From positions 62,001-126,000 of the forward strand of contig CAWFMV010000004.1 of assembly GCA_963817015.1 (NCBI GenBank): DNA of 64,000 nucleotides, written 5' to 3'. The stretch comes from VAZQ01 sp963817015 (GTDB lineage Bacteria; Pseudomonadota; Alphaproteobacteria; Rhizobiales; Xanthobacteraceae). The notes beneath the pieces were generated by a model. That model was not told the origin of the DNA. It worked only from the letters and a program-made list of their open reading frames with translations, and ran no database searches. The position numbers and the translations under genes are program-made. Shown piece after piece: positions 26,147-35,394 of this stretch (position 1 is its first letter; each line of letters opens with the position of its first letter).

Positions 26147-26902
26147 TCAAAGCCAGTAGCGCCAAGCATAGACCATCGTCATGACCATGCCAGCCAAGAT
26201 CACAATGATCCGGACGGTCGTGGGAGCGAGCACGGTGACGAGGCGGCCGCCTACGAACCCACCCGCAACCGCGCCGGTCAGCATCACCATCGTCTCGGGC
26301 CAGCTCACGATGCCTTGAATGACGAAGATGATGATGGTCACTGCGCTGATCACGCTCGCCAACAAATTCTTCAAGACGTTGGCTTGCCGGATGGTCTCGT
26401 GGCCCGTGACAACAAGGACAGCAAGGTACATCACTCCAGATCCGCCCCCGAAATAGCCGCCATAGATCGACGCGGGGACCAATAGCGCGCATCGCAACAG
26501 ATCGGATCGCGAGCTCTTGTTCTGCTCGTCAGCCGCACGAATGCGCCGGCCAAATGCGAAAATGAGCGTCGCAATGCCGATGAGCGCGGGAACCAGAAGC
26601 GTGAACAGCCGCTCCGGCGTGATGAGCAGCAGGATCGCTCCCAGCGCGCCGCCGACAACCGTCGCGGCCAAGGCACCGAACAGGCCCTGGTCGGGCCGCG
26701 CGAGCTGTGCGCGATCGGAAAGCGCCGCGACGAGATGCCCGGGCGTGACCGCGACCGCGTTCGACGCGTTGGCAACGATCGGCGGCAGACCGCTCGCGAT
26801 CATGGCCGGAAAGGTGATGAGCGTCGCCCCACCCGCCAAGGCGTTGGCGATACCGCCCGCAAGTCCAGCACCAAACAGAAGCGCTCCGATGCCGATATCC
26901 AT
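26147..26902 (-). CDS. TauE/SafE-family membrane permease
   Basis: A 251-residue inner-membrane protein with about eight hydrophobic segments. ATG at 26902 follows GGAGGACCA. Typical blocks are GAGLAGGIANALAGGATLIT near the start, ASIYGGYFGGGSGVMYLAVL in the middle and RQANVLKNLLASVISA after it, which is the family's internal repeat. The family exports sulfite, sulfoacetate or related anions. It heads a set with TctC and LysR. Confidence 0.9.
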   Translation of the reverse strand: MDIGIGALLFGAGLAGGIANALAGGATLITFPAMIASGLPPIVANASNAVAVTPGHLVAALSDRAQLARPDQGLFGALAATVVGGALGAILLLITPERLFTLLVPALIGIATLIFAFGRRIRAADEQNKSSRSDLLRCALLVPASIYGGYFGGGSGVMYLAVLVVTGHETIRQANVLKNLLASVISAVTIIIFVIQGIVSWPETMVMLTGAVAGGFVGGRLVTVLAPTTVRIIVILAGMVMTMVYAWRYWL

Positions 26903-27299
26903 TGGTCCTCCATACCAGATTGACAGAGGCCGGGGAGGCTGTGACGGAGAAATCGCGATCGCACCGTCGGCGTAGACATGCGCACGCAATCCGCGCACGC
27001 AGATCCGCGAATGCGTTTTTCGAATCACGCGAATACCTTAGCCTTGCGAACGACAATCAAGCGGATAGTACCAGCCTGCGGAATTTTTTCTTGCGCGCGG
27101 GCAATTCGCAGCCGCGTTTGCGCGCTAGCGCCTCAAATGGGCCAATCAAATGGAACACATCATTGTTGGGGAAGACATCACACCGGAAACCTGTGGATGA
27201 TAAGTGGCAGATGATCTGCCGCCTCTCGCCAAATCACCCTGCAGAGGTGTTCAAGGAACGTGAGCCCTGACTGCAGCCACAACATACGACGGTTGAGCG
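26903..27299. other. Gene-free region
   Basis: No convincing gene is seen. The region should hold promoters for the TauE-like gene (minus) and the zinc-finger pair (plus). A T-run follows GCGGAA around 27082-27090, but no clear hairpin precedes it. Confidence 0.4.
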
Positions 27300-27491
27300 A
27301 TGGAACCGGTCAAGCTCTACTCCGAAGAAGCAACACGGTGTTATTACTGCGGCAAGACGCTGGGAAACCAACGCTGTGCCGGAAACACTCCGCAAGGACC
27401 AAAGTGGTTCTGCAGACAGGAGTCTGAGAGCGACCCCCTTGAGAGTTGTTACAGCCATTGGACCATGCGGCAAGCCAGGAAAGCGTCGTGA
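27300..27491 (+). CDS. Small cysteine-rich protein 1, likely zinc-binding
   Basis: A 63-residue protein with CYYCGKTLGNQRC near the start and WFCRQE plus ESCYSHW later, which together offer enough cysteines and histidine for one zinc. I recognise no named family. Its TGA overlaps the GTG start of the next gene (GTGA at 27488-27491), so the two are translationally coupled. Codon use is less GC-biased than its neighbours, which may hint at acquisition. Confidence 0.55.
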   Translation: MEPVKLYSEEATRCYYCGKTLGNQRCAGNTPQGPKWFCRQESESDPLESCYSHWTMRQARKAS

Positions 27492-27670
27492 AAACAAGAT
27501 GCGACTTTTGTAACGGGTCTTTCGGGCTGATCCGCCGAAGATATCGCAACCGCCAGTTTTGCTGCGCGCGTTGCGAGGACGCATATAAGGAACAACGTTC
27601 AAAAATAGTCGCTGATTTCAAAACGCGACTCTATGGCTCGCTCACCGCGCGTGAGAAAGCAAGCGCCTAA
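27488..27670 (+). CDS. Small cysteine-rich protein 2, zinc-finger-like
   Basis: A 60-residue basic protein. CDFC is followed 15 residues on by FCCARCEDAYKEQ, giving a C-x2-C and a C-x2-C pair as in small zinc fingers; RRRYRNRQ lies between them and could touch nucleic acid. GTG at 27488 is chosen because it overlaps the preceding stop; an ATG 42 bases upstream also exists in frame. The function is unknown. Confidence 0.55.
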   Translation: MKTRCDFCNGSFGLIRRRYRNRQFCCARCEDAYKEQRSKIVADFKTRLYGSLTAREKASA

Positions 27671-27703
27671 CAATCCCCGGACGTGGGATCAGTTTCAGAA
27701 GAG

Positions 27704-27762
27704 ATGATGCTCAAGCAAAAAGTTTAGACGTTGATCCGATTCCAATCGGATCAAACCAGCGA
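27704..27762. repeat. Dispersed repeat, inverted copy
   Basis: On the minus strand this reads GATTGGAATCGGATCAACG, then GTCTAAACTTTTTGCTTGAG and CATCATC, matching the family whose fullest copy is at 54934-55047. The GATCCGATT and AATCGGATC arms form a short hairpin just after the small zinc-finger genes, so it may also work as a terminator. Confidence 0.6.
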
Positions 27763-27898
27763 TCATGCCGGCGGGCATTCGCGATAGCCAGATTGGTCGA
27801 GCACAGTGAAGGACTGTGTGCCGTTTCCGCGGCTCGCGCTGCTCGACCTCATTGTCTAATATCCTGCCTTCGATGGAAAAAACCAACGGGAGGGCCCC

Positions 27899-28642
27899 AT
27901 GGTCCGGATCATTGCCGCCATTGCGGGATTGGGACTCATGCTGACACAGGCGCAGGCTGTCGAGATCAAGCTTTTGGCTTCCAATGCTTTGCGGTCGGTG
28001 CTGCAGGATATCGCGCCGCAGTTCGAGCAGGCGAGCGGGCACAAGCTTGTCATGACCTTCGGCTCGACCGGCAACCTGACGGCAAGCATCGACCAGGGCA
28101 CGGCTTTCGACGTCACCATCATGGGCGCGGATGCGCTCGACAATCTGATCAAACGCGGCGCGCTCGCGAGTCCACGCCTCGACATTGCCCGCTCCGGCAT
28201 CGGCGTCGCCTATCGCAAGGGCGCGCCCAAGCCAGACATTTCCACGACCGCGGCGCTCAAGGCTACGCTCTTGGCGGCGAAGTCAATCAGCTTCAACCCG
28301 CAAGGCCTCTCCGGCACCCACATGCTGGCCGTGATCGAGAGGATGGGCATTTCCGCCGAGGTCCGGCCGAAGCTCAAAGTGCCACCGGTGAGCGCCGCCG
28401 AAGACGTCGCCAAGGGCCTGGCCGAGATCGGCATGACCCAGTCGAGTGAAATCCTGCCGCATGCCGCCGAGGGCGCCGAGCTCGCCGGCCCGCTGCCGCC
28501 GGAGGTGCAGCTCTATACGGCCTTCTCGATCGCGGTCGGCGCCAAGGCACAACAACCGGACGCTACCAAAGCGCTGATCGCATTCCTGCGCGCGCCCGCG
28601 CTGGTGCCGGTGCTCAAGGCCAAAGGACTCGAGCCCGGCTGA
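27899..28642 (+). CDS. ModA-like periplasmic substrate-binding protein
   Basis: A 247-residue exported protein of the molybdate-binding (ModA) fold. The signal is VRIIAAIAGLGLMLTQAQA, then EIKLLASNALRSVLQDIAPQ and MTFGSTGNLTASIDQG, the usual ligand-binding opening, and ATGACCCAGTCGAG codes MTQSSEIL in the hinge part. Such proteins bind molybdate, tungstate or related anions, but many orphan members bind something else. There are no ModB or ModC genes nearby, so its partner is unknown. The start follows GGGAGGGCCCC. Confidence 0.88.
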   Translation: MVRIIAAIAGLGLMLTQAQAVEIKLLASNALRSVLQDIAPQFEQASGHKLVMTFGSTGNLTASIDQGTAFDVTIMGADALDNLIKRGALASPRLDIARSGIGVAYRKGAPKPDISTTAALKATLLAAKSISFNPQGLSGTHMLAVIERMGISAEVRPKLKVPPVSAAEDVAKGLAEIGMTQSSEILPHAAEGAELAGPLPPEVQLYTAFSIAVGAKAQQPDATKALIAFLRAPALVPVLKAKGLEPG

Positions 28643-28664
28643 GCGGCGCGAGGCCGGTTCGTCG

Positions 28665-29879
28665 CTACGCTGCCTCGCGCTCGTCGTACGTCACCTGAGG
28701 CTCATCGTACGTTAGCTGAGGGTCGTCGTAGACAATGGCATCATCGGCCACGAGCTCTGCGCAGAACGCCCTCGCCTCCTCGCGCGCCGCCTCGGCCGCA
28801 AAGCGGCGCAACAGCGTGAGCAGCGGCTCGACGTCCCCAATGCCTCCGTCGGCGCAGCGCGCGAGCACGCGCTCAACCACCCGGCGCCGCAGCCGGACCG
28901 AGCCGTCCGGACCCTCCATGGGGCCGATGTCGTTCATGGCTTCCACCGCTTCGTGGAATGCCGCGTAGGTGGAGGCTGGCAGACCCGCCCGCTCATAGAG
29001 CGCGCGCAGGCCGGCGCTGCGCCGGTCATGCACCAGCGCGCTGACGCGCGTGAGCGGCAGCCCCGACAAGTCTGCGAGCGCGTGCTCGAACAGAGCGACA
29101 TTGCCTGACAGCAAAGCGCGCAGGATCAGCCCGGCATTGAGCTGTCCGCTCTCGCGCAGATGCTCGATCAGTTGCTGCACCTCGCCGCGCGGCGAGCTCG
29201 CCGCAAGTGTCACGGTCGCCTTCTCACAAGCCTCGCGCGTGACGCGCTCGGCGCGCTCGGCCTCGAGCCATTCCCGCGCCGTTACGAAGCCGGCAAGCGT
29301 CTCCGACAGCTTGGCAACCAGTGACTGGCGCGTCGGCGCTGGCAGATCGTCGCGCGCCAACAGCGCCTCACGAATGGCAGCGAGATGCCCGAAGCGATCG
29401 ACAATGCGATCAAGCGAGAGCGGCGCAATCTCGGCGCTCGGATTTTCGACCAGGACCAGGCACGCCTCGGGCGCCCCGACTTCCGCGATCGCGGCGGATA
29501 CTGCGGGCGCAAGCGCGCCGCGGTTGGCGATCGCAAGCTGCATCGCTGTATTGCCGGCGCCCGCCGCATCGACGAGATCGCCATCGACCATCAAGGGCGA
29601 ATGCTGCAACACCCAGCCCGCCACCGCCGGCTGGTCGACGGCAAGGCCGAGGATCACGACCAGCGGCGCGTCCTCGCTGAAGGCCAGCGCGCGCGCGAGC
29701 GCGATGCGGACCAGCGGTGAGGGATCGTCGAGCGACATGATCAGCGCGCCTTCCGTGGCAGCGCGATCGTCGGGCGACAGGTCGGAATACAGATAGGCGC
29801 GCGCGAGCGCCGCAGTCGCTTCCGCCCGCTCGGCGGCGCCGGCGGTTCGCACCCATTGCAGGAACTGACGGACGATCAT
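28665..29879 (-). CDS. DUF2336 protein
   Basis: A 404-residue helical protein of DUF2336, an alphaproteobacterial family of unknown role often near motility or signalling genes. It looks like stacked helix hairpins (ALARAYLYSDLSPDDRAATEG, LVRIALARALAFSEDAPLVV, GEVQQLIEHLRESGQLNAGLI). The C-terminus carries three copies of a seven-residue repeat, YDDPQLT, YDEPQVT and YDERE, encoded by a 21-base tandem repeat at about 28681-28735. ATG at 29879 is preferred over 29924 because the family begins near VRQFLQWV. Confidence 0.88.
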   Translation of the reverse strand: MIVRQFLQWVRTAGAAERAEATAALARAYLYSDLSPDDRAATEGALIMSLDDPSPLVRIALARALAFSEDAPLVVILGLAVDQPAVAGWVLQHSPLMVDGDLVDAAGAGNTAMQLAIANRGALAPAVSAAIAEVGAPEACLVLVENPSAEIAPLSLDRIVDRFGHLAAIREALLARDDLPAPTRQSLVAKLSETLAGFVTAREWLEAERAERVTREACEKATVTLAASSPRGEVQQLIEHLRESGQLNAGLILRALLSGNVALFEHALADLSGLPLTRVSALVHDRRSAGLRALYERAGLPASTYAAFHEAVEAMNDIGPMEGPDGSVRLRRRVVERVLARCADGGIGDVEPLLTLLRRFAAEAAREEARAFCAELVADDAIVYDDPQLTYDEPQVTYDEREAA

Positions 29880-30013
29880 GGCTCGACACCGACGCGTTAC
29901 GAGGAGAGTGCCGCTATGCAGCACGGTTATGTCCTAATCCTACACGCCGAGGCTTAACAAAGCGTTCACCATAAATGTTTGGGAAGATTGATGAATTGTT
30001 AATCGTGGCCGCA

Positions 30014-30035
30014 CGGGCCTGCCGTGGCAGGCCCG
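30014..30035. terminator. GC-rich hairpin
   Basis: A perfect nine-base stem, CGGGCCTGC with GCAGGCCCG, around the loop CGTG. There is no T-run after it, so it could be a hairpin in the leader of the methyltransferase mRNA rather than a terminator. Confidence 0.35.
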
Positions 30036-30143
30036 CGAGCAGTGCCCGATGTCGAGCCGTGCCATGTTCGGGTGTCATTTTCGGTGCCCATCGGGTACGG
30101 CTAGCTCCCCGCTTTGGCCAGCGCCCCCAAATACCGGCTCCTC

Positions 30144-31079
30144 ATGACAGCAGCGCCACCCGTTCCATTCTGTCCGGTTACCGGCGAGCCCGCCGTGCGG
30201 CTTGTCCAATCAATCAAGTCGGGGTTTCTGACCAGGGCGTGGCGCTATGCCTTCCGGGTCGATGCCGCCCCGTCGCTGAAGCCGCATCCCTTCTACCATC
30301 TCTGGGAATCGCCCAGCGGGCTCCACTTCTTCGACCCCATGGTCGAGGGCGACCACGAGTTCTATGCCAGCCTCTACAGCCGGCTCTCATTCATGGATTC
30401 GTGGTGGCTCGATCACACGCGCCATGAGTTCAGGCTGGCGGCACGTCACATCAATACGGGCGACCGTGTGCTTGACATGGGCTGTGGGTCTGCCGCCTTC
30501 CGCAACGCGATCCCGCAGGCGAGCTACCTCGGCCTCGATCCCAATTTCGCGGAAGGGCGCGGGATCGACTACATCCGCAACGAGACGCTGGCCGATCACC
30601 TCGTTACGAATGCCGGCCAATACGATGTCGCCTGCGCTTTCCAGGTTCTGGAGCACCTGACAAACCCGGCCGCGACCTTTGCGGACCTGGTGCGCGCCGT
30701 GCGGCCGGGCGGCCTCGTGATCATTGGCGTTCCGCATGTGCCATCGGCGGCAACCCGCATTCCGAATTTCCTGATCAATGCGCCGCCGCACCATCTGACC
30801 TGGTGGACCCGTTCGGCATTGACCGCCCTGGCGGAGCGCAGCGGCACCTCGGTCGTGGCCATCGAGCAGGTCCCATGGGGCACGCAGGACGCGTTCGTAT
30901 ACTGGGCCGCGCGGTTCAGCCCGATCCGCTGCAAGGACATCTATTTCAAGAACCGCATCTCCTGGCACCTGTCAGTGCTCGTGGGCATCATCGGCGCAAG
31001 GATCATGCACAGCCTCAGGCGCGTGCCGAAAGCCCAGGACGAAGGCACGAGCTTGCTGCTGGTGGCGCGCAAGATCTGA
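30144..31079 (+). CDS. Class I SAM-dependent methyltransferase
   Basis: A 311-residue methyltransferase. It opens with CPVTGEPAVRLVQS, a place where relatives have a small zinc-binding CPxC segment, though only one cysteine remains. Motif I is VLDMGCGSAAFRNA, then YLGLDPN and FQVLEHLTNPAATFADLVR, and VRPGGLVIIGVPH. A hydrophobic stretch near 277-296 (VLVGIIGARIMHSL) could touch the membrane. The start may also be 30114. It stands alone. Confidence 0.85.
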   Translation: MTAAPPVPFCPVTGEPAVRLVQSIKSGFLTRAWRYAFRVDAAPSLKPHPFYHLWESPSGLHFFDPMVEGDHEFYASLYSRLSFMDSWWLDHTRHEFRLAARHINTGDRVLDMGCGSAAFRNAIPQASYLGLDPNFAEGRGIDYIRNETLADHLVTNAGQYDVACAFQVLEHLTNPAATFADLVRAVRPGGLVIIGVPHVPSAATRIPNFLINAPPHHLTWWTRSALTALAERSGTSVVAIEQVPWGTQDAFVYWAARFSPIRCKDIYFKNRISWHLSVLVGIIGARIMHSLRRVPKAQDEGTSLLLVARKI

Positions 31080-31107
31080 CGTTGATCAGATCCCGCACGC
31101 TCGGCCC

Positions 31108-32040
31108 TTACGATCCATCGCGCTGGGTGTTTCGCGGCTCCTGATAGAGATGATCGAGTGGCGTCCCGCTCTCGCCGGTTGGCGACCCTCGCGGCGTCCA
31201 CAGCGCGGCGACCACCGGCGAGATCGCGCCGCGCCGGTTCTCGGTCCCGAACAACGAATGGAACGCCGACCGCGACGGCGGCCCGGCGGTCCCCTCCGTC
31301 GCGGCCGCAGGTGCTGATGGTGCCGCCGGCTGGGCCGCCGCAAACGCCCGGGTCACGCCAGCGGTGTCGGCAACCCGGCGGGCCGGAGCGGCGCTCGCGG
31401 GCGGCGTTGAAGTCTGCGCCGCGACGGCAGTCGGAGCCGCAGCCGGCACCGTCTGCGCCTTGGCGACCTGATAGCGGCGCACAAGCTCGTCGCGAACGCC
31501 CGCGATGGTGCGGGCATTGCCCTGCCGGTCGTAGAACACCGAGCGATTGGCGCGCGCGGCCTCTGGAAACAGGGCGACCGCGTCGGTGTTGGGCTCGCTC
31601 GCAGCTAGCTGGAGCACCCGCGAGGCCGCGTGGGGCCCGAAGAAATGCGCGACGTAGAGCTCGCCCTCGGTCGGCTGGCGCCCGATGCGATTGGCCAGGA
31701 CGGCAGCGTTCTGCTGGGTGATCACGCCGCCCATCACGGCGTTGGCGGCAGGATCCTTGCGCAGCTTCATCATCTCGTCGCGCAGCGCGGGGTCGTCGAC
31801 GACGTACCGGCCCGAGCTTGTCTGCGTGATCGCGTCGGCGTAGCGCTCGATGCCGAAGGCGCGGCCCGCCGTCTTCATCACGCCGAGCCAGGTCTGATCG
31901 AGGAATTGAAAGAGGCCGGTCGCGGTCGAGGTCGATATGGTCGAGTTGGGATCGAGGTTCGATTCGACCTTGGCGGTCGTCAGCAGGTATTCGAAGTTCG
32001 CGCCGGTCGACTGGGCGGCCCGCTTGATGGCGCCGGTCAC
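31108..32040 (-). CDS. Lytic transglycosylase (SLT domain)
   Basis: A peptidoglycan lytic transglycosylase. The catalytic glutamate is in TTAKVESNLDP, with the family's TGLFQFLDQTWL after it, then RNRIGRQPTEGELYVAHFFG-like C-terminal blocks. The second half is an alanine- and proline-rich low-complexity tail. GTG at 32040 is the first start in frame, but homologues have a longer N-terminus; upstream the frame continues as RPSIAAVT without a start, so a frameshift may hide the true beginning. No export signal is therefore visible. Confidence 0.82.
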   Translation of the reverse strand: MTGAIKRAAQSTGANFEYLLTTAKVESNLDPNSTISTSTATGLFQFLDQTWLGVMKTAGRAFGIERYADAITQTSSGRYVVDDPALRDEMMKLRKDPAANAVMGGVITQQNAAVLANRIGRQPTEGELYVAHFFGPHAASRVLQLAASEPNTDAVALFPEAARANRSVFYDRQGNARTIAGVRDELVRRYQVAKAQTVPAAAPTAVAAQTSTPPASAAPARRVADTAGVTRAFAAAQPAAPSAPAAATEGTAGPPSRSAFHSLFGTENRRGAISPVVAALWTPRGSPTGESGTPLDHLYQEPRNTQRDGS

Positions 32041-32298
32041 GGCCGCAATCGACGGACGCGCATTGGGAACTAGCGCCGGCGGGCGCGCAGTTGGGGGTAT
32101 TGGCGTCAGCCGGCATCGGCTGCCTCAAGCGGCGGGCTTGCCGCAGGATCCTGCAGTAGATCAATAAGTTACTCGCGCCCTTCGATTCCAAGGCTCGCCC
32201 GCGGGAGGCGCCGCAAAATGCTGCGAGCCACGGAATGGGACACTCGACTCTCAACGGCTATGGTAAACGAGACCTTAACGAATCTGGGACCCATCCAG

Positions 32299-32781
32299 AT
32301 GGCTGACACGGCAGAACGACACCCGCGCGGTGGCCTCTATTTCGACGACTTCGTGGTCGGACACCTCTTCGAGCATCGGCTGCGCCGCACCGTGACGCAG
32401 ATGGACAACATGCTGTTCTCCAACATGACGCTCAACCCGCAGCCGCTGCACATCGACCGGCACTTCTGCGAGCAGGAGACCGAGTGGGGCCAGCCGCTGA
32501 TGAACTCGCTGTTCACGCTCGGGCTGATGATCGGAATTTCGGTCTCCGACCTGACGGTCGGCACCACCATCGCCAATCTCGGCATGGAGGAGGTGAAATT
32601 TCCGCACCCGCTGTTCGAGGGCGACACCGTCCATTGCAGCACCGAGGTCCTCGGCAAGCGCGAATCGAATTCGCGTCCCGGCGCCGGCATCGTGCAGTTC
32701 CACCACCGCGCCTACAATCAGGACGACAAGCTGGTCGCCGAATGCCGCCGCCAGGCGTTCATGCACATGCGATCGAAGTAA
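32299..32781 (+). CDS. MaoC-family dehydratase
   Basis: A 160-residue hot-dog protein of the MaoC type, which hydrates an acyl-CoA. Visible are YFDDFVVGHLFEHRLRRTVT, MTLNPQPLHIDRHF (the NPxxLH hydratase core) and VKFPHPLFEGDTVHCSTEVL. ATG at 32299 starts ADTAERHPRGGLYF; upstream ATGs at 32218 and 32260 exist, and no ribosome site settles this. PhzF and CitE-like genes follow on the same strand. MaoC plus CitE suggests a mesaconyl- or malyl-CoA step. Confidence 0.88.
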   Translation: MADTAERHPRGGLYFDDFVVGHLFEHRLRRTVTQMDNMLFSNMTLNPQPLHIDRHFCEQETEWGQPLMNSLFTLGLMIGISVSDLTVGTTIANLGMEEVKFPHPLFEGDTVHCSTEVLGKRESNSRPGAGIVQFHHRAYNQDDKLVAECRRQAFMHMRSK

Positions 32782-32883
32782 CGGACCGTGGCGGGTGGAG
32801 GCCGTCCGCCACGCGTCGATGAAGGAGGGCCAGAGCCAAGCGCAGCATGTGTGCAGCGTAACCGTGTGGCAGATGTGGCACCG

Positions 32884-33782
32884 ATGAAACTGCCTTTTGC
32901 GACGCTCGATGTGTTCACCGAGCAGCGCTTCGCGGGCAATCCGCTCGCGGTCGTGTTCGACGCCGACGGGCTCGACGCCGACGACGATGCAGGCGATCGC
33001 ACGCGAGTTCGGCCATCCGGAGACCGTATTCGTGCTCAAGCCGGAAGCCACCAGCAGCACCGCGCGCATGCGCATCTTCACGCCGGCACTGGAGCTGCCA
33101 TTTGCCGGCCATCCGACCGTCGGCACTGCTCTCGTGCTCGCGCTCAAGGGCCGCGGCGAGCTGGCACGATCGTGCTCGAGGAGAAGATCGGCGTCGTCCA
33201 TGCCGGTCGTCCGGCGGACGGCAGACCGCGGCATGCACGCTTCGCGCTGCCGGAATCTGCCGACGCGGAGCGGGCTCGTCCAGCCGCTGACCCTGGCGAT
33301 CGCGCGGCGCTCGGGCTCTCGCGTGACGACATCGGCTTTGAGCGCTCTTGTGCCCGACGCGCTGGTCGGTCGGCAACACGTTTACCTTCGTGCCGGTGCG
33401 CAATCTCGATGCGATCCGCCGATGCAGCGCCACGAGACGCGGCGTGGGACCGCGCCTTCGAGCCGGCCGCAGCGCGGCCTTGTGTTCTGCCGCGAGACCG
33501 TCGATCCCGCCAACCAGCTTCCACGCCCGCATGTTCGCGCTGCGCCTTGGCGTGACCGAAGATCCCGCCACCGGCTCCGCCGTCGCGGCACTTGGCGGGC
33601 TTTGCGTCGCAGCGCCTGTCGCTTGTCGACGGCGAGCACCGCTTCGTAACGTCGAGCAGGGCTATGAGATGGGACGGCCGAGCCTGATCGAACTGCACAC
33701 TCACCATGCGCAGCGGCCTCCTGCGGCTCGCCACCGTCGGCGGCCCGGCATCGTCGTCACCGAAGGCACCATCGAGGTCTAA
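32884..33782 (+). pseudogene. PhzF-family isomerase-like protein, several frameshifts
   Basis: A PhzF-like protein (diaminopimelate epimerase fold, about 290 residues). Blocks in different frames are KLPFATLDVFTEQRFAGNPL, AREFGHPETVFVLKP, ALELPFAGHPTVGTALVL, NTFTFVPVRNLDAIR, VTEDPATGSAVAALGG and GIVVTEGTIEV. One site near 32990 is mended by removing one G; another near 33172 needs an added base or two removed, so not all errors are simple insertions. Its TAA overlaps the CitE-like ATG. The substrate is unknown. Confidence 0.82.
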
Positions 33783-34657
33783 TGCGCTCCCTTCTGTTTC
33801 GTCCCCGCCGACGGCGGCTCGAAGCTCGACAAGGCGTTTCGCCAGCGGCGCCGACGCGGTGATCGTCGATCTTGAGGATTCGATTGCGCCCGATCGCAAG
33901 GCGCAGGCACGCGAGAGCGCGGCGGCGTTCCTCAAGAATGCGGCGGCAGCAGGCCAAGCGCCCTCGCCTCCTGGTGCGCGTCAACGGCAATCGCGACCGG
34001 GCTGATCGACGCCGATCTCGACGCGGTGGTGCCGGCACGCCCCGACGCGATCCTGCTGCCGAAGGCGGAAGGCGGCAGCGTCAGTGATCCATGCCGATGC
34101 CAAGCTCTCCGCGCGCGAGGCGATCGCAGGCCTCGCGGACGGCCACGTCAAGATCCTGGCGCAGGCGATCGAGACTGCGGCCGGGATTGTTCGCGGCCGG
34201 CAACTTCCGCGGCTGCGAGCGCGCGGCTGATCGGACTGACCTGGGGGCCGGAAGACCTGTCGGCCGAGATCGGCAGCGAAGCCAACCGCGACGCGCAGGG
34301 CGAGCTGACCGAGCCCTATCGGTTCGCGCGCTCCGTCTGCCTGTTCGCGGCGGCCGCTGCCGGCGTCGCCGCGATCGAAACGATCTACGTCGATTTCCGC
34401 AATCTCGAGGCCTCAAGCGCGACACCGAGAAGGCGCGGCGCGACGGCTTCACCGGACGGCTTGCGATCCATCCGGCGCAGGTGCCGGTGTTCAACGAGGT
34501 GTTCACGCCGACCGCGGAGGCGCTCGCGCGCGCGCAGGCGATCGTCGATGCGTTTGCGAAGGCCCCCGGCGGGGGCGTGGTCGCGATCGACGGCAAGATG
34601 TACGACCGGCCGCACCTCTTGCGCGCGCAGCAGCTGATCGCGCGCGCGAAGGCCTGA
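33782..34657 (+). pseudogene. CitE/HpcH-family lyase, several frameshifts
   Basis: A HpcH/HpaI-type C-C lyase, in the group of citrate lyase beta subunit and malyl-CoA lyase, about 285 residues. The blocks MRSLLF-VPADGGSKLDKAFA, VIVDLEDSIAPD, LIGLTWGPEDLSAEIG (metal site) and RLAIHPAQVPVFNEVFTPT are all present in different frames. Three of the breaks (near 33801, 33837 and 34086) are mended by removing one base. ATG overlaps the PhzF stop (TAATG). With MaoC upstream, a CoA-thioester cleavage such as malyl-CoA is likely. Confidence 0.84.
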
Positions 34658-34682
34658 GCACGAGCGGGCCACGATTGCGGCC

Positions 34683-34857
34683 TGCTCCCTCTCCCAGCCG
34701 AAGTCGGATATATCCGACTTCGGCCAACTTCATGAGCAGACCGAACTCGGGTAAACCCGAGTTCGGTTGGGAGAGGGGTGGGGTGAGGGGTTGCAAACTC
34801 TCGTTGGGCCCGAACCCCCTCACCCCAACCCTCTCCCCTGCGGGGAGAGGGAGTTCC
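34683..34857. repeat. Composite palindromic intergenic repeat
   Basis: Three nested or serial palindromes: CCGAAGTCGG with CCGACTTCGG, CGAACTCGGG with CCCGAGTTCG, and CTCCCTCTCCC with GGGAGAGGGAG. Short tracts such as CACCCCAACCCTCTCCC are common in intergenic repeats of rhizobia and other alphaproteobacteria. It sits between the CitE-like gene and hisI, which are convergent, so it can end transcription from both sides. Confidence 0.8.
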
Positions 34858-34896
34858 GGCCGTGCCGCGTTTAGAGTCCGCATTCCACAAAGATGC

Positions 34897-35352
34897 TCAG
34901 CTCTCGCGATAGACCGACTTCGGATCGAAGGTCTTGTCGCCTTCGAACGCAAGCGTCACTGCGCCATCGTTGCCGAGCGGCACCACGCGATAGAAGCACG
35001 AGCGCCGGCCGGTGTGGCAGGCGCCGGGACCCTGCTGCTCGACCTTGATCCAGACCGCGTCCTGATCGCAATCGATGCGCATCTCGACGACGCGCTGGAT
35101 GTGGCCGGAGCTTCTCGCCCTTGCGCCAGAGCTTCTTGCGCGAGCGGCTGTAGTACCAGGCGTCGCCGGTCGCAATGGTTTGCGGCAAGCGCCTGCGCAT
35201 TCATGTGCGCGACCATCAGCACCTCGCCCGACTTCGCATCGGTCGTGACGCAGGTGACGAGCCCGTCGGCATCGAACTTCGGCGTCAAGGCGCGACCGTC
35301 CTCGACCTCCTTCGGTCGAGCCAGGCACGGCAAATGCGGATGATTCAGCCAC
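34897..35352 (-). pseudogene. hisI: Phosphoribosyl-AMP cyclohydrolase HisI, three frameshifts
   Basis: HisI opens the purine ring of phosphoribosyl-AMP in histidine synthesis. Visible are LTPKFDADGLVTCVTTDA, EVLMVAHMNAQAL, GDAWYYSRSRKKLWRKGE, MRIDCDQDAVWIKV and GACHTGRRSCFYRVV, holding the zinc cysteines. Removing one base near 35310, 35183 and 35111 restores the frame. GTG at 35352 begins AESSAFAVPG. As sequenced the upstream folE frame runs into part of hisI without a stop; I regard this as an artefact. Confidence 0.85.
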
Positions 35353-35394
35353 AAGCGCCTCTCGCGCAAAGGATGCGAGTGCTCAGCCCTTGGC

